NCBI GenBank assembly: GCA_002842095.1
Contig: PHCB01000008.1
Span: 62,001 to 126,000 of the forward strand
DNA length: 64,000 nucleotides
Direction of reading: 5' to 3'
From: a candidate division BRC1 bacterium HGW-BRC1-1
GTDB taxonomy: Bacteria > Sumerlaeota > Sumerlaeia > Sumerlaeales > Sumerlaeaceae
Below the pieces are notes generated by a model. The model was not told the origin of the DNA. It was given only the letters and a program-made list of their open reading frames with translations, and ran no database searches. Shown here piece by piece: positions 8,849 to 17,446 of the stretch. Numbering within the stretch: position 1 is the stretch's first letter; each line of letters opens with the position of its first letter. A program made the position numbers and the translations under genes.

Positions 8849-10141
8849 ATGCGGGCTGTTGTCTGGTTTTTGCTGGAACCTTGGGGGAGATTTTTTCATG
8901 GTGAGGCCATGAAAAAAATGGTTCTGGCATTCGTGATGTTAGCTGTTTGCCCGGGTGTTGCCTGTTGGGGGCAGTCCTCTTCGGATGTTCGGGTTGAGCC
9001 TTCGACCTCCTCCATGCCTCCATCTCACGCGGCGGTCGAACGGGCCGAGAAAAATCTCGCGACAGCTCAAAGCGACCCTGACGCGTGGGGTGATTACTGT
9101 GCCGTTTTGCGTGCGGCCGGCCGGTTTCAGATGGCGGCGCGGGCGGGTTGGCGTGCTTTGGAATTGAGCGGACGCGAGGAACCCAAACTGTGGGTGGCCC
9201 TGGCCAATGTGTTTGTTGAGACCGGACACTATCAAACGGCCGCCGAATGTTTCGCGCGAGCACGCACGGCCGGGGCAACGGATCGCGAGAGCGCACGCCA
9301 CATGGCCGCCCTGGGCTGGCAGCAGGCGCGCGATGGCCAGACCACGCAAGCGCTGAAGACGTTTGAATCCGCCCTCAATTTTGATCGGCGCGATTGTGTG
9401 GTTATTGCTGACCAAGCTCGACTTATATTGATCAACGGCGACGCGGAAGGGGGAGGGAAACGCATGGCCGATGCCTTGGAATGTGCCCGCGACTCGCGCG
9501 ACACAGAAACGTTGAGGCTGGTGCAGGCCCGTTACAAAACCATGTTGGATCCCTCCCGTCTGACCATCATCGACAGAACGCCAATGTCATCCCGCCAGCG
9601 TTTGCCCGAGCGGTTTTTGACCCGTCCCCATGGTTCAGCCACCAGATTGGAGATTGATGAGAGGGTTACCCGTCGATATCTGATGGATGGCGTGGGGGAG
9701 TTGACCCTTCAAACGCCCGAGCCTTGGGGAGAGCGTTTCATGCAACCGAAAGCGCCCGATCTCTTCACGGTGGATTTAATCGATCCCGCTCCGCAGGATT
9801 TCGTTTTGCGCGTTGCTCTTCAGAACAGCCCCGACTCTCTGGCAGAAATGAAGGGGAGGGTGGAATCCCTCGGTAAAATGCGATTGAAAGAAACCTCAGA
9901 ATCCATGCTGCCCTTGAGAGAGGTGCAGGCAGGCCCCTTCAGCGGTTGGATGATCTCATGGACCGTGAAACCTGAACCCGGAGCATGGGGTAAGGCGGGC
10001 CGGGCATCGGCCCAGGGGTTCGTGCGTTCCCGAGGGGTGGATTTGCGGTTTCAGGCAACGGGACAGGGGGACGCGGAGATCATCGCCCGAAAGGTTGCCG
10101 GTGTGCTGGGGTCCGTTGATCTGGTTTTAACTTCTCCGTAA
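8849..10141 (+). CDS. Exported TPR-repeat protein of unknown function
   Basis: A 430-residue protein with tetratricopeptide-like helical repeats at roughly 55-220 (WVALANVFVETGHYQTAAEC; ALKTFESALNFD) and a beta-rich C-terminal half without a recognised domain. A strong AAGGAG lies 5 bases before this ATG. A second ATG at 8909, after GGTGAGG, begins MKKMVLAFVMLAVCPG, a more typical signal peptide, and may be the true start. Export to the periplasm is inferred either way. It is divergent from the lipoprotein gene. Confidence 0.8.
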   Translation: MRAVVWFLLEPWGRFFHGEAMKKMVLAFVMLAVCPGVACWGQSSSDVRVEPSTSSMPPSHAAVERAEKNLATAQSDPDAWGDYCAVLRAAGRFQMAARAGWRALELSGREEPKLWVALANVFVETGHYQTAAECFARARTAGATDRESARHMAALGWQQARDGQTTQALKTFESALNFDRRDCVVIADQARLILINGDAEGGGKRMADALECARDSRDTETLRLVQARYKTMLDPSRLTIIDRTPMSSRQRLPERFLTRPHGSATRLEIDERVTRRYLMDGVGELTLQTPEPWGERFMQPKAPDLFTVDLIDPAPQDFVLRVALQNSPDSLAEMKGRVESLGKMRLKETSESMLPLREVQAGPFSGWMISWTVKPEPGAWGKAGRASAQGFVRSRGVDLRFQATGQGDAEIIARKVAGVLGSVDLVLTSP

Positions 10142-10151
10142 AATGGAGCAC

Positions 10152-10195
10152 CCAAAATAAATGGGAGGAGGCAGACCAGAAAGGCCGCCTCCTCC
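10152..10195 (-). terminator. Intrinsic terminator of the small RNA gene
   Basis: On the minus strand GGAGGAGGC pairs with GCCTCCTCC (9 bp, GC-rich, 14-base loop) and is followed by CATTTATTTT. There is no T-tract on the plus strand, so the terminator belongs to the minus-strand transcript. Confidence 0.75.
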
Positions 10196-10275
10196 GCGTG
10201 GTAGCCCATAATACGAAGTGGGTGCTTCTCGATGACCCTGTAAGGTCGACCGTGATCCTCACTTCGCAAGGCTCC
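10154..10275 (-). ncRNA. Unidentified small RNA gene, about 120 nt
   Basis: Between the TPR gene and dapF the minus strand carries a complete transcription unit without an open frame. A near-consensus promoter is followed by a long imperfect hairpin and a GC-rich terminator. The 5' GTGGAGCC pairs with GGGCTACCAC, and inside it GCGAAGTG pairs with CACTTCGT. A central irregular region and a small apical stem (GACC/GGGTC) follow. The rod-like fold recalls 6S or small SRP RNA, but the SRP GGAAG...AGCAG core is absent and 6S usually runs longer. Identity is therefore open. Confidence 0.65.
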
Positions 10276-10280
10276 ACATT

Positions 10281-10309
10281 AGTATATGTAGACAACCGTT
10301 AAGTGCCAA
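10281..10309 (-). promoter_or_regulatory. Sigma-70-type promoter of the small RNA
   Basis: TTGGCA (-35), a 17-base spacer and TATACT (-10) on the minus strand. This is the best housekeeping promoter match noticed in the window. The predicted start falls at about 10274-10277, exactly at the 5' strand of the RNA hairpin. Confidence 0.75.
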
Positions 10310-10356
10310 TGTTCCCGGTAACTGGGAGAACCATGCGATTGGTTCTAAGTGGACTC

Positions 10357-11175
10357 TTAGCTCTCGGCGTCTTCCATGAACCCTTTATAGACAACCCGCG
10401 CTCCACCCTGGAGTTTAATGTTGGTCGCCCCCTCGGGTGTGAGGTCGAAATGGATGGTCAGAGTCTCGCCGCCACGCGTGTGCAGGCGCACTGGCGACTG
10501 GGCTATTCCTGCGTGGGCGGCCACCACGGCCGAGGCGATGGAGCCGGTGCCACATGCGAGGGTTTCGTTTTCAACACCGCGTTCATAGGTGCGAATGATG
10601 ATGTTGGCCGGGTCCTCGACGCGGATAAAATTTACGTTGGTTCCGGCCGGACGAAACGCTTCGTGGAAGCGCAGGTGCCGCCCGATGCCGGTTACGTTGG
10701 TAGATTCTTCATCTTCAACGAACACGACCGCATGGGGCACACCCGTGTTGAGGAACGTTACTTCGCCACGAAAAGCCTTGTCGTCGAAGTTCGCGGCCGG
10801 TCGCAAGCCGGTCGCCGGGGTCATGTCCACCAGGACTTCATCGCCCAAAATCTCTGCGTGGTATAAACCCGCCATGGTTTCGAAACTCATTTGCTTGTCT
10901 GCAACGCCGAGCATGTGGGCGAAGCGCGCAATGCAGCGGCTGCCGTTGCCGCAGGTCTCGCCTTCGCTGCCGTCGCTGTTGTAATATCGCATCCGGAAGT
11001 CTGCGGTGGTCGAGGGTTCGATTAACAATACCCCGTCGGCACCGATGGAGAGTCCGCGCCGGCACCATTTGGCGATGCGTTCTTTGCGTCCCGTTTCGAT
11101 GATGTGTCCATCGCGGTTGTCCAGCGCCACAAAATCGTTGCCGGCACCTGTCAATTTCCAGAATTCGAGTTTCAT
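10357..11175 (-). CDS. dapF: Diaminopimelate epimerase
   Basis: Interconverts LL- and meso-diaminopimelate in lysine and peptidoglycan precursor synthesis (cytosol). The 272-residue protein has the two catalytic cysteines, Cys75 in GETCGNGSRC and Cys208 in LACGTGS, plus the N-terminal KLTGAGNDFVALDN signature. The frame runs open to 11250, but the ATG at 11175 follows AGGAAG at a good distance and matches the family N-terminus. Other aspartate-family genes (thrC, asd, lysC) are elsewhere in the window, not adjacent. Confidence 0.96.
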   Translation of the reverse strand: MKLEFWKLTGAGNDFVALDNRDGHIIETGRKERIAKWCRRGLSIGADGVLLIEPSTTADFRMRYYNSDGSEGETCGNGSRCIARFAHMLGVADKQMSFETMAGLYHAEILGDEVLVDMTPATGLRPAANFDDKAFRGEVTFLNTGVPHAVVFVEDEESTNVTGIGRHLRFHEAFRPAGTNVNFIRVEDPANIIIRTYERGVENETLACGTGSIASAVVAAHAGIAQSPVRLHTRGGETLTIHFDLTPEGATNIKLQGGARVVYKGFMEDAES

Positions 11176-11289
11176 GTCGCTTCCTACACGGGAATGTTTG
11201 AGGAGATTCTTAGGCATTAAGTTGTTGAAGCCAGGATGCCACAATTCCATTGCTAACAGCGTGTCATCTTCTGTTTCCTGTTGACCAGA

Positions 11290-12738
11290 ATGATATCATT
11301 TCACTTGCTGCGACCTTCACACCGACGCTTTCGGTCCACTATTTTTATCGCCCTTTTTGCGGTGGCCGCGTCTTTCAGTCTCACTTCCTGCGCAGGTCTG
11401 ACCGGTTCTGCAAACAGTAACATTTCCACTGAACGACGTCCCCTTCCGGGTCTTGCACCGCTGGAGGTTAACGGGCCGCTGCTGCCTGGCACGGAGCGTA
11501 CTGACATTTCCATGGCGCCACGTTCGTCCAAGGGGCCGCTTGTGGTTATGGCCATCTCGGGAGGTGGCAGCCGGTCGGCGTACTATGCGGCCTGCGTGAT
11601 GGAACAAATGGCCGCGATGCCTGCGCCAGACGGTAGCGGGCTCAGCATGCTCGACAGTGTGCGTGTGATCTCCACGGTATCCGCGGGCAGTCTGGCCGCC
11701 ACGTGGTATTCCATCCATTACGACGAGCGCCACCAACCGGACTTCTTCCCGCGCATGAAACAAGCCATGTCGGTCAACCTCCAGTGGCGCACCTATGGCC
11801 ACATGATCACTTTCCCGCCGCTGGCCATGCAACTCCTGGCTTCATCCGTTACTCGCACCGATCTGCTTGCGGGCTCCATTGACCGCCTTATGGGCGGACG
11901 CGCAACTTTCGACGATTTGCGTGCGCGGGAGACTCGCGCGGAGGATCCGACGCCGGTGCTCATCATCAATGGCACCGTATACAATACCGGCCAGCGCATG
12001 GTGATGACCAATCTGCCGCGAAGCCGGTTTCCCTCCGTGGTGGATCTTGAAGCGAAGGGTCCCCAGATTGTCTCGCAGCGTGAAGCGCGCATGATGGCGC
12101 AACTGGTCCAGCCACTCACGTTCGCAGATATTGGCAGCAATATCGGGAGCTTCGGAGTCGGCCAGGCTATTGCAACCAGTGCTGCATTCCCCATTATTCT
12201 GGCACCTGTGCGGCTGCAGATTTTTCCGCAGTATGTTCCCAGCGAAAGCGCCGGGTCGCGGGTGGATGCCAGCTTGCTTGAGGGACGCTACCTGTACGTG
12301 GCGGATGGGGGGGTGTACGAAAATAATGGGATCGATCCGATACTCAGCTTGCTAAAGACAATCCCTCGTTCGGAAGCAGTAATTCTGATTTCCGTGGATG
12401 CGAGTCAGCGGGAAGAAACGATGCGCATCGGCAAGCACCGGATTTTCGACCCCATTACCGTCATATACCGGATGTACGACATCGGAACGTTGCGACCGCT
12501 GGCGTTCTACAGCGCGGTGCTGAAGCAGTACCGCGATGCGTCGAACACAGCGGCTGTGATGGTACGACTTGAGGGGCGTGATCCCGAACACAAAAAGGCG
12601 CTTCGTAACATTCCCACCAGTTTCAAACTAAGCGGCGAACACCGTGGAGTGCTTGAGCAGTCGGCACGCGATAACTTTGCCGACACCCTGCCCAGCCTCG
12701 CCGAGGCTTGGACGTCGGTGGTGAAGAGAAAGAAGTGA
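11290..12738 (+). CDS. Patatin-like phospholipase lipoprotein
   Basis: A 482-residue lipoprotein (lipobox LTSC after a hydrophobic segment) with a patatin-type hydrolase domain. The oxyanion motif ISGGGSRSAYYA, the nucleophile segment STVSAGSLAA and the catalytic-Asp motif VADGGVYENNG occur in the right order. The nucleophile elbow lacks the first Gly of GxSxG (Thr-Val-Ser-Ala-Gly), as in some bacterial patatins. It probably acts on lipids at the periplasmic face of a membrane. The frame extends to a TTG three codons earlier (11281). The FtsX-type permease gene follows about 60 bases downstream. Confidence 0.88.
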   Translation: MISFHLLRPSHRRFRSTIFIALFAVAASFSLTSCAGLTGSANSNISTERRPLPGLAPLEVNGPLLPGTERTDISMAPRSSKGPLVVMAISGGGSRSAYYAACVMEQMAAMPAPDGSGLSMLDSVRVISTVSAGSLAATWYSIHYDERHQPDFFPRMKQAMSVNLQWRTYGHMITFPPLAMQLLASSVTRTDLLAGSIDRLMGGRATFDDLRARETRAEDPTPVLIINGTVYNTGQRMVMTNLPRSRFPSVVDLEAKGPQIVSQREARMMAQLVQPLTFADIGSNIGSFGVGQAIATSAAFPIILAPVRLQIFPQYVPSESAGSRVDASLLEGRYLYVADGGVYENNGIDPILSLLKTIPRSEAVILISVDASQREETMRIGKHRIFDPITVIYRMYDIGTLRPLAFYSAVLKQYRDASNTAAVMVRLEGRDPEHKKALRNIPTSFKLSGEHRGVLEQSARDNFADTLPSLAEAWTSVVKRKK

Positions 12739-12796
12739 GTTCCGCAAGTCGGTGCCGGATCGGATTCCAGGGCGGGAAAGGCCATCGGCCAGCCGC

Positions 12797-14092
12797 ATGA
12801 GACCCGCCGCGAAATTTCATCTGGTATTGGGGAACCTGCTCGAGCGCAAGAGCCGCACTTTCATTGCGGCGGGTGTTATTGCGCTGGCGGTGGCGGTGGT
12901 TATGTTCGTCGCTTCGCTTGCTCTTGGTTTTCTGGCAGGGGTTATGCAGAAGGCTGAGGAAGCTTTCCCGCCCACGCTGCTGACGGTGAAACCGAACGCG
13001 CTGAATCTTTCCATCCTTACGTTCAATTCAAATGCGTTGGGGAAAAAGCAGGCCGACGAGATAGCCGCGATGGACGGCGTGATCTATGCCGCAGCTCAAA
13101 CGCCCTTGAAGATGCCTTTGCATGCCACGGGTAACATTATGGGGTCGGAAATTGCCACCGACGCCGTTGTGGTTGGCATTGGACCCGAGGTGCTGGCTAA
13201 AGAACTGTCGGATCCGAAGGTCTTTTCGTATGACGAGGCCACCAGTTTCCCGGTGCCATGCGTGCTTCCGCGCTACTTTCTGGACATGTACAATTTAGCC
13301 TATGCCGAAAGCATGGGACTTCCCAAGATTAACGAGTCGTTTGCCATCGGGAAAGATTTTATCCTGCATATCGGCTCATCGTTTTTGCTCGGAAGTCCGG
13401 ATAGCGGCAAAGTGCAGGATATACAAATCCCCTGTAGGATTGTCGGGATGACATCGAATCCGTCGCTGTTCGTGGGATTGCTGCTGCCGTTGGGTCATGC
13501 GCTTGAGTTGAATCGCCTGTATGGCAGCGGGGGAGAGCCCCAGTTCAACGCCATTCACGTGGAGGTTGGGGACGCACGGGAGGTGGCGGGCGTTACAGCG
13601 AAAATTCGGGAGATGGGTTTTATCGTTGAGAGCCACCTGGAATCGCTCGAAAAAGTTCAAATGGCTGCGCAGGCTGCAACCCTGCTCACGGGGCTTTTCG
13701 CGGCGCTGATTGTGGCGATCGCGGCGGCTGGGATCTTTAACACGTTCTCCCTCATTATGGCGCAGCGGCGCGGTGAGGTGGGTCTGTTGCGCGCGGTGGG
13801 GGGAACCCGGCGTGAGGTGACACGACTCTTTGTGTGGGAAGTTGCGATGCTTGCGCTGCTGGGCGGGGGAGCGGGAGCAGCAGTGAGCGCGGCGGTGCTG
13901 ACCTGGGCTGACCGACGACTTTTGGGGATTCTGCCCAAGATATCTTTTCTACCCGAACATCTTTTTCGGGTTTCCCCGCTGCTTGCTATCGCGTGCATAC
14001 TGGGAGCGGTGGCGTTGAGTGTGTTGGCGACGTATCCGATCATCCGCCGGATAACGGCCACCCCGCCGGCAACGTTGGTGAGCGAGGCCTGA
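12797..14092 (+). CDS. ABC transporter permease, FtsX/MacB family
   Basis: A 431-residue membrane protein with the MacB/FtsX layout. An N-terminal helix (FIAAGVIALAVAVVMFVA) is followed by a large periplasmic domain (about 45-280) and three C-terminal helices with the FtsX signature (RRGEVGLLRAVGGTRREV). Such permeases work with a LolD/MacB-type ATPase in lipoprotein release or export. No ATPase is adjacent; the nearest candidate in the window is at 45175-45903. The ATG chosen gives the normal N-terminus (HLVLGNLLERKSRTF); a GTG at 12752 would extend it. Confidence 0.88.
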   Translation: MRPAAKFHLVLGNLLERKSRTFIAAGVIALAVAVVMFVASLALGFLAGVMQKAEEAFPPTLLTVKPNALNLSILTFNSNALGKKQADEIAAMDGVIYAAAQTPLKMPLHATGNIMGSEIATDAVVVGIGPEVLAKELSDPKVFSYDEATSFPVPCVLPRYFLDMYNLAYAESMGLPKINESFAIGKDFILHIGSSFLLGSPDSGKVQDIQIPCRIVGMTSNPSLFVGLLLPLGHALELNRLYGSGGEPQFNAIHVEVGDAREVAGVTAKIREMGFIVESHLESLEKVQMAAQAATLLTGLFAALIVAIAAAGIFNTFSLIMAQRRGEVGLLRAVGGTRREVTRLFVWEVAMLALLGGGAGAAVSAAVLTWADRRLLGILPKISFLPEHLFRVSPLLAIACILGAVALSVLATYPIIRRITATPPATLVSEA

Positions 14093-14155
14093 GAGGGGGG
14101 GGAAGCTAAGCGGTACTCCCGAAATCATGAATGTTGACCACATCGTTCGTGCCTG

Positions 14156-14552
14156 GCATCCCTCCGGGATGCAGACGTGATTGGCGCCGTAGTCCGGTGG
14201 TGTCGCTGCGCTCAACCACCGGCTAAGAGCTTTGAACCCTCCGGGTTCAAGAAGAAGTCGTTCCGCCATTGGCTTTGAGCCTTTCGGGTTCAAAAAGAAG
14301 GCGTTCCTTCATGGGCTTTGAACCTGTCGGGTTATAGGATGAGTCGTTTCTCCGGTGGCTTCGAATCTCCGTTTTCAGGATGAGTGTTTAGTCCGATAAT
14401 TGTGACCGCTCCGGGTTCTGGATGGGCCGGCAAACGGAAGGTGTCTTTCGGGATGTCCCTTATCCCCAAGGGATTTGAGCTGTTAGCCGGTGGTTGAGCG
14501 TAGCGACACCACCGGAAACAGGTTGAAAACGTTTCGACCCCGGAAGGGGTCG
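14156..14552. repeat. REP-like composite: inverted 34-mers around 43-bp tandem repeats
   Basis: A 34-base element at 14193-14226 recurs inverted at 14483-14516 with 33 of 34 bases matching. Each copy is itself a palindrome (CCGGTGGT...ACCACCGG). Between them, four degenerate direct copies of a 43-base unit (GCTTTGAACC...GGGTTC) start at 14229, 14272, 14315 and 14358. Outer hairpins GCATCCC/GGGATGC (14156-14172) and CGACCCC/GGGGTCG (14535-14552) frame the block. No gene is visible from 14093 to 14651. Similar CCGGTGGTxTCGC palindromes are, from memory, common intergenic repeats in Planctomycetes-type genomes. Confidence 0.8.
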
Positions 14553-14651
14553 CAGGCTGCGTCTGGAACAGTTCGCGCAACTATCGCGAGCGGTGATTTT
14601 GTGGGGGCGATTCACGAATCGCCCGTCCGAACCGGGGCGAAAGGCCGCTCA

Positions 14652-14686
14652 TAAAAAAAACGAGCGGCCGACGAATCGGCCACTCG
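14652..14686 (-). terminator. Intrinsic terminator of first prepilin gene
   Basis: On the minus strand GAGTGGCCGA pairs with TCGGCCGCTC around a TTCG loop and is followed by GTTTTTTTT. A second weaker hairpin (AACCCTT/AAGGGTT, then TCAAAAAAA) lies just upstream near 14700-14720. Confidence 0.85.
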
Positions 14687-14734
14687 TGGATTTTTTTGAA
14701 ACCCTTTCGTAAGGGTTGATCGATTTTTAAAAGT

Positions 14735-15337
14735 TTAGCGAACCCTGACGATGTCGCCACTGCTGATAGTGCCGTTGGTGGAATCATACTGGTCCATGCG
14801 TGAGGGCCAGGGGTGGTTCACGTCGAACCATTGGTTGGGACCAATGCTGAAGACGAGATAGGTGTCGGGGTTGGTAATAGTTGTACCGTTGCTGATGCTT
14901 GGATAGGGAGCCAGGATGGTGCCTCCGGACGTTACTGCCAGGGATTTGAGCTGATCCGGTCCCCACAGCACCAGAACGCGGTTTTCTGGGATATTGGGTA
15001 AATCGGTCTGATCGTTTCCGATGTTGAAAGGATCATTGAACACAGAGGTTACGTAGGAAATGGGGGTGGTCAATTTGCTATTGATCCACACGCGCGTTTC
15101 CCCAGCCACACGGGCGGTGCGGAACAGTTTATTGTTGTCGACCATGTAAGACTCAATGGCGGTTACCATGCTCCGCATATCAGCCTTTGTGCGGCTGACT
15201 TTAGCGCGCACCTGAGCTTCGAGGAAGTTCGGCACGGCGATGGCGGCGAGGATTGCGATGATCGCGACGACGATCAGCAGCTCAATGAGCGTGAAAGCCT
15301 TGCGTGAGGATGTTTTTGCAGATGGTTGATTTTGCAT
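14735..15337 (-). CDS. Type IV prepilin / type II secretion pseudopilin (paralogue 1)
   Basis: A 200-residue pilin-like protein. A short basic leader ends at Ala before FTLIELLIVVAIIAILAA, the prepilin peptidase site and hydrophobic helix, followed by VPNFLEAQVRAKVSRTKAD. The Glu at mature position 5 is present. A globular domain of about 150 residues with Asn/Asp-rich loops ends DSTNGTISSGDIVRVR, an ending also found in the two paralogues downstream. A role as a structural subunit of a type IV pilus or secretion pseudopilus is inferred. SD AAGGAA precedes the ATG. Confidence 0.92.
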   Translation of the reverse strand: MQNQPSAKTSSRKAFTLIELLIVVAIIAILAAIAVPNFLEAQVRAKVSRTKADMRSMVTAIESYMVDNNKLFRTARVAGETRVWINSKLTTPISYVTSVFNDPFNIGNDQTDLPNIPENRVLVLWGPDQLKSLAVTSGGTILAPYPSISNGTTITNPDTYLVFSIGPNQWFDVNHPWPSRMDQYDSTNGTISSGDIVRVR

Positions 15338-15502
15338 GAAAAAGAATTCCTTCTCTGATGGATAAAATTTGAGGTCACTCTAATGTCTGACACGGCGATT
15401 CTTTGTTTCAAGAGAATAATTAAGTGTGTGGAAGATGATTTGTTTATATAGCCAAGCAGGGGGAATGTCGGGGGTTTTCTCGTTATTTCTGGTTCAACCG
15501 AC

Positions 15503-15537
15503 AAAAAAAAGGATGACCGACGGACAGTCGGCCATCC
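15503..15537 (-). terminator. Intrinsic terminator of second prepilin gene
   Basis: GGATGGCCGAC pairs with GTCGGTCATCC around TGTCC on the minus strand, followed by eight T. It isolates this gene from the next prepilin. Confidence 0.88.
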
Positions 15538-15584
15538 ATAATTTTCTGCAAAATTTCGGTGCCATGCCAGGAGGCATGGAGAGA

Positions 15585-16190
15585 TTACTGCTGGAAGCGG
15601 ACTACGTCACCCTTGCTGATCGTGCCGTTTGTTGAGTCATAGGGTTCCATTGGCGCAGGGTAGGCCGGGATGAGAATATCGTATGCCTGGTCCGGGCCCA
15701 GACTGAAGATTACCCAGAATCCTGTACGTTTGAGGTTCGTGCCATCGGAGTATTCGGGATACGGTCTAAAGAATATTGCAGAACGTGTCGCATAGGATGC
15801 GGCGGGAGGATCGCCGTCGATGTAATCCGGTCCCCAGGGAACGATCACGCGGTTGCCTTCCTCGGCGTCGATCTTGTTAAAGGGGTCACGGGGAACTGAT
15901 GTCATATATGCGATCGGGGTTGTAATTTTTCCCCAGAGGTATTCGCGGGTTTCGCCGACTGCGCGGCTCGTGCGGAACATTTTGTTGTTGTCGACGCGGT
16001 AAGATTCAATACCTGTGGCAAGTGCGCGCATGTCGGCTTTGACGCGGCTGACCTTGGAACGTACCTGGGCTTCGAGGAAGTTTGGCACTGCGATAGCGGC
16101 AAGGATCGCGATAATCGCAACCACGATCAGCAACTCGATGAGCGTAAAACCACCGTGTCTCGCTGGTTTTTGGATTGGTGTAAATGACAT
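15585..16190 (-). CDS. Type IV prepilin / pseudopilin (paralogue 2)
   Basis: A 201-residue prepilin with leader ending GG before FTLIELLIVVAIIAILAA and VPNFLEAQVRSKVSRVKAD. It shares the DSTNGTISKGDVVRF ending and the TTPIAYMTSVPRDPF block with paralogue 1, so the two arose by duplication. The frame is open to 16256, but the ATG at 16190 has AGGAGAA upstream and gives a normal leader (SFTPIQKPARHGG). Own promoter and terminator suggest independent dosage. Confidence 0.92.
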   Translation of the reverse strand: MSFTPIQKPARHGGFTLIELLIVVAIIAILAAIAVPNFLEAQVRSKVSRVKADMRALATGIESYRVDNNKMFRTSRAVGETREYLWGKITTPIAYMTSVPRDPFNKIDAEEGNRVIVPWGPDYIDGDPPAASYATRSAIFFRPYPEYSDGTNLKRTGFWVIFSLGPDQAYDILIPAYPAPMEPYDSTNGTISKGDVVRFQQ

Positions 16191-16398
16191 GACTATTATT
16201 TTCTCCTGATGGGAAAAATGGATGTAATTGGTGGAACGAACTTCTGAAAACGACAAAGACTTTGGAGGGCCTCATTGTTTCAAGGGAAAAATACCTCGGG
16301 GTGGGCTTCCTATTTCAAGGGTGAATTCCGCACCCGATTATTCAGGTCTGAAATAATTTGTCGTGATTGCTGATGCGGTCTTTATTTGAATTTCAAAC

Positions 16399-16427
16399 AA
16401 AAAAAGCGGCCTCGCGATTGAGGCCGC
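16399..16427 (-). terminator. Intrinsic terminator of third prepilin gene
   Basis: GCGGCCTC/GAGGCCGC stem with a six-base loop on the minus strand, followed by seven T. Confidence 0.85.
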
Positions 16428-16451
16428 CCTTTAGATTCTATGTGATGAAAA

Positions 16452-17144
16452 CTACTCGCGGTGACGGATCACATCGCCATGGCTGATGGTGCCGTTGGTG
16501 GCGTCGTAATCTTGAATGCCATTGGTGCTGAACCAGGGCGCAAGGCGGTCGGCTATGCGATCAGGTCCGAAGGAAAAGGCAACCCACATCGGCTTCAACG
16601 CGCCTTGCTGCTGGGCAAGCGTGCCCGGTGGCACCATGGTCTGTGCCCACTGTTGCTCGCGGAACATCGTCTGGAAATTCCCACCGGCTGGAATGATGCT
16701 CTGCCAACCGCCAGACATGGTGCCCGCCGGGGTCGTGATGCCATAGCCCCAGATGATCAGCACGTCGTTGAGAGGATCTGACCCGGCAACGGTCATGAAC
16801 GGGTCCTTGATGGGTGACGAGATGTAGGAGACGGGCGAGGTCAGCCAGTGGTAACGGTCCACGCGGTTCTCAACGCGGGTCTGGAAAGGGGGCCAGGGTT
16901 CGGTGAAGGTCCCGTTAAAAATTGGCATTGGCTTGTTGTTGTCCACGGTGTATGATTCAATGGCGGTGGCAAGCGTGCGCATGTCTGCTTTCACGCGACT
17001 GACTTTAGAGCGGACCTGCGCTTCCAGAAAGTTCGGGACGGCGATAGCCGCAAGAATCGCGATGATGGCCACCACAATGAGTAACTCGATAAGGGTGAAG
17101 CCACGGGCAGGTGAATGGTTGCGTTTAACCAAAATTGTTTTCAA
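16452..17144 (-). CDS. Type IV prepilin / pseudopilin (paralogue 3), TTG start
   Basis: A 230-residue prepilin with FTLIELLIVVAIIAILAA and the same VPNFLEAQVRSKVSRVKAD helix as its two neighbours. It is longer in the globular part (a Met/Gln/Pro-rich stretch around 150-195) and ends DATNGTISHGDVIRH. I chose a TTG start at 17144 because GGAGG lies 6 bases before it and it gives a 15-residue basic leader (KTILVKRNHSPARG). The longer ATG frame to 17246 would give an implausible 49-residue leader. It has its own terminator. Confidence 0.9.
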   Translation of the reverse strand: MKTILVKRNHSPARGFTLIELLIVVAIIAILAAIAVPNFLEAQVRSKVSRVKADMRTLATAIESYTVDNNKPMPIFNGTFTEPWPPFQTRVENRVDRYHWLTSPVSYISSPIKDPFMTVAGSDPLNDVLIIWGYGITTPAGTMSGGWQSIIPAGGNFQTMFREQQWAQTMVPPGTLAQQQGALKPMWVAFSFGPDRIADRLAPWFSTNGIQDYDATNGTISHGDVIRHRE

Positions 17145-17446
17145 ACTGATCCTCCAAAATTTTATGAGAAAGAGATTTCTTCTTTTTTCAAATTCCACGA
17201 GATTTTGAAGTCTGATTTCAACCGGGGTCAACATAAATTGTTGCATTTTGATTAAAACAAAAAAACATTCATTTTGAACGTGCGGTATCGATTTGTAGTT
17301 GTTTTTTTGAATTGAACGATGAGGGATGGTCCACCTGATGCAGGAGCCCTCGACGGGTGATTAATCGTGAGCCACAATCGGATTTTGGAATTGTGTCCCG
17401 CAGGGCGTGTTACTACATATAAGTAAATGAAAGGCGGGATGAGACG

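Noticed and set aside
10154..10275. Small RNA as SRP 4.5S RNA
   Set aside because: The invariant GGAAG...AGCAG apical core is missing.
14229..14399. Possible CRISPR array in the 43-bp tandem repeats
   Set aside because: The units abut without spacers, decay progressively and have no cas genes nearby.
14332..14580. Small minus-strand frame in the repeat block
   Set aside because: It consists of the tandem repeats and has no ribosome site.
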